This document shows positions 23,836 through 24,620 of a DNA stretch of 24,620 nucleotides, in pieces. Source of the stretch: Aalborgiella sp040079635 (GTDB lineage: Bacteria > Pseudomonadota > Gammaproteobacteria > Burkholderiales > Burkholderiaceae_C); NCBI GenBank assembly GCA_040079635.1, contig JBEBJY010000039.1, forward strand, positions 1 to 24,620, written 5' to 3'. Both the position numbers and the translations under genes were made by a program. The notes beneath the pieces were generated by a model that did no database searches, was not told the DNA's origin, and worked only from the letters and a program-made list of their open reading frames with translations. The first letter of the stretch is position 1. Each line of letters opens with the position of its first letter.

Positions 23836-24620
23836 TTAAAGTACCTCAGCCACAAACATCTGCGACCACTGGTTTTTTTGCCACAGTTTCTGCGTGGATG
23901 CCTGATTTGGCAGCAGCAAACGCTCACCCAATGGCGCTAGCAAGGTTGCTGCAGGGTTGATGAGTAAAACGTAGCGGCCACCCTGCCCTTGGCCATTTTG
24001 GGCGTGATCAGTTTCGTCCAATTTGCCAATCCAATCTAGGCTCATCAGCGTTTGCAGGGGCGACTCTAGCTGCAGGTCGTCTACGCGGAGTTCTTTGGAC
24101 AATGTATCCAAGTCGCCGCCACTGCCTTTTTTTGCCAAAACTTGCAGGATTTCTAAGGCGAGTTGAAAGTTCCAGCCTGGGGTGTCGCCGCGTCGTGCAA
24201 TACCGCTTTGCAGGCTGGGCAAATACGCGGCGACGACTGCGCCCAAAAGCACAATCACCCACGCCACATAAATCCAAATCAGCAAAATTGGCACCGTGGC
24301 AAAAGCGCCGTAAACGGCTGAAAAGGTGGGCACTTGGGCCAGATACCATGCCAAAACACGCTTAGCCAACTCTAATCCGGTTGCCGTAAACAAGCCGCCC
24401 AAAAGCGCATGGCTCCAGCGCACGCGGGTGTTGGGCACAAAGCGGTACATGGCGGCCAAGCTGGTGGCGATGACGATAAATTCCACCACGTCCAACAACA
24501 CTTTCACCCCACCAGGCAACACAGACACCCAGCCTTTGGAAGCAGACATCACATAAGAGCTGAACGACAGGCTCAACCCCATCAACAGCGGCCCCAGCGT
24601 GAGCAGCGTCCAATACACGA
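23836..24620 (-). CDS. YihY/BrkB-family inner-membrane protein, 5'-partial
   Basis: The frame is open to the window edge; the first complete codon is at 24618. The visible 260 residues start YWTLLTLGPLLMGLSLSFSSY, an internal segment of the family, so roughly 150 N-terminal residues lie outside. Membrane spans are visible in the first 135 residues (LLGGLFTATGLELAKRVLAWYLAQ, TVPILLIWIYVAWVIVLLGAVVAAY), then a cytoplasmic tail resembling a winged helix (LSKELRVDDLQLESPLQTLMSLDWIGKL). The family was once called RNase BN, a name now known to be wrong for it; its role is unclear, possibly transport or envelope related. Confidence 0.9.
   Translation of the reverse strand, partial: VYWTLLTLGPLLMGLSLSFSSYVMSASKGWVSVLPGGVKVLLDVVEFIVIATSLAAMYRFVPNTRVRWSHALLGGLFTATGLELAKRVLAWYLAQVPTFSAVYGAFATVPILLIWIYVAWVIVLLGAVVAAYLPSLQSGIARRGDTPGWNFQLALEILQVLAKKGSGGDLDTLSKELRVDDLQLESPLQTLMSLDWIGKLDETDHAQNGQGQGGRYVLLINPAATLLAPLGERLLLPNQASTQKLWQKNQWSQMFVAEVL

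Overview
The window looks like a chromosomal segment of a betaproteobacterium, order Burkholderiales, most likely Comamonadaceae or a close relative. The main support is the block exbB-exbD-lpxK-Trm112-kdsB-adk, read divergently from xseA-sodB. The protein sequences of clpS/clpA, icd, FeSOD and a DUF192 protein, and a short interspersed repeat of a style I associate with Comamonadaceae, agree with this. Most genes are core housekeeping genes of moderate GC. No tRNA, rRNA, CRISPR array, transposase or phage gene was seen.

Layout, left to right. Positions 1-586: 3' part of an AT-rich PIN-like/NYN nuclease-type gene. 689-3150: secreted TPR protein overlapping a HupE/UreJ-like membrane protein. 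3240-9346, minus strand: sbcB (exonuclease I), clpA, clpS and an unusual one-piece ABC transporter. 9378-10631, minus: icd. 10820-11288, plus: an exported Ala/Pro/Lys-rich protein and a 19-residue satellite ORF copying its basic tail, closed by a strong terminator. 11456-11923: DUF192 protein. 12048-14016, minus: xseA then sodB. 14017-14473: AT-rich intergenic region. 14474-18520, plus: envelope and nucleotide operon (ExbB/ExbD energiser, lipid A kinase LpxK, Trm112-like, CMP-Kdo synthetase KdsB, adenylate kinase). 18565-19431: alpha/beta hydrolase. 19603-20548: HTH-2TM regulator with a DUF2306 membrane protein. 20588-22321: SulP transporter. 22399-23257: two small lipoproteins. 23356-23754: DUF2177 protein. 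23836-24620, minus: YihY/BrkB family protein cut by the window end.

The most striking signal is a ~55-bp interspersed element with nine convincing copies. It consists of a small hairpin (CTAT-N5..7-ATAG) followed by the core GGCAATAAATACGCCGGCTA and usually a GGCATTTTTA-like tail. Three copies are intergenic. Six lie inside protein-coding genes and are translated: the HupE-like gene (signal peptide), sbcB, xseA, lpxK, kdsB and the alpha/beta hydrolase. They are read in five different frames across both orientations. Wherever the consensus would put a stop codon in the host frame, that copy carries a sense codon instead. This resembles in logic the Rickettsia palindromic elements that live inside genes, but here it occurs in a betaproteobacterium and in conserved enzymes. 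In two cases the element lies directly beside a catalytic residue.

Secondary observations are the Lys/Ala micro-ORF, an ABC transporter with a shortened acidic nucleotide-binding domain, several starts with a -10-like hexamer placed as for leaderless mRNAs, and short palindromes or phased repeats upstream of a few genes.
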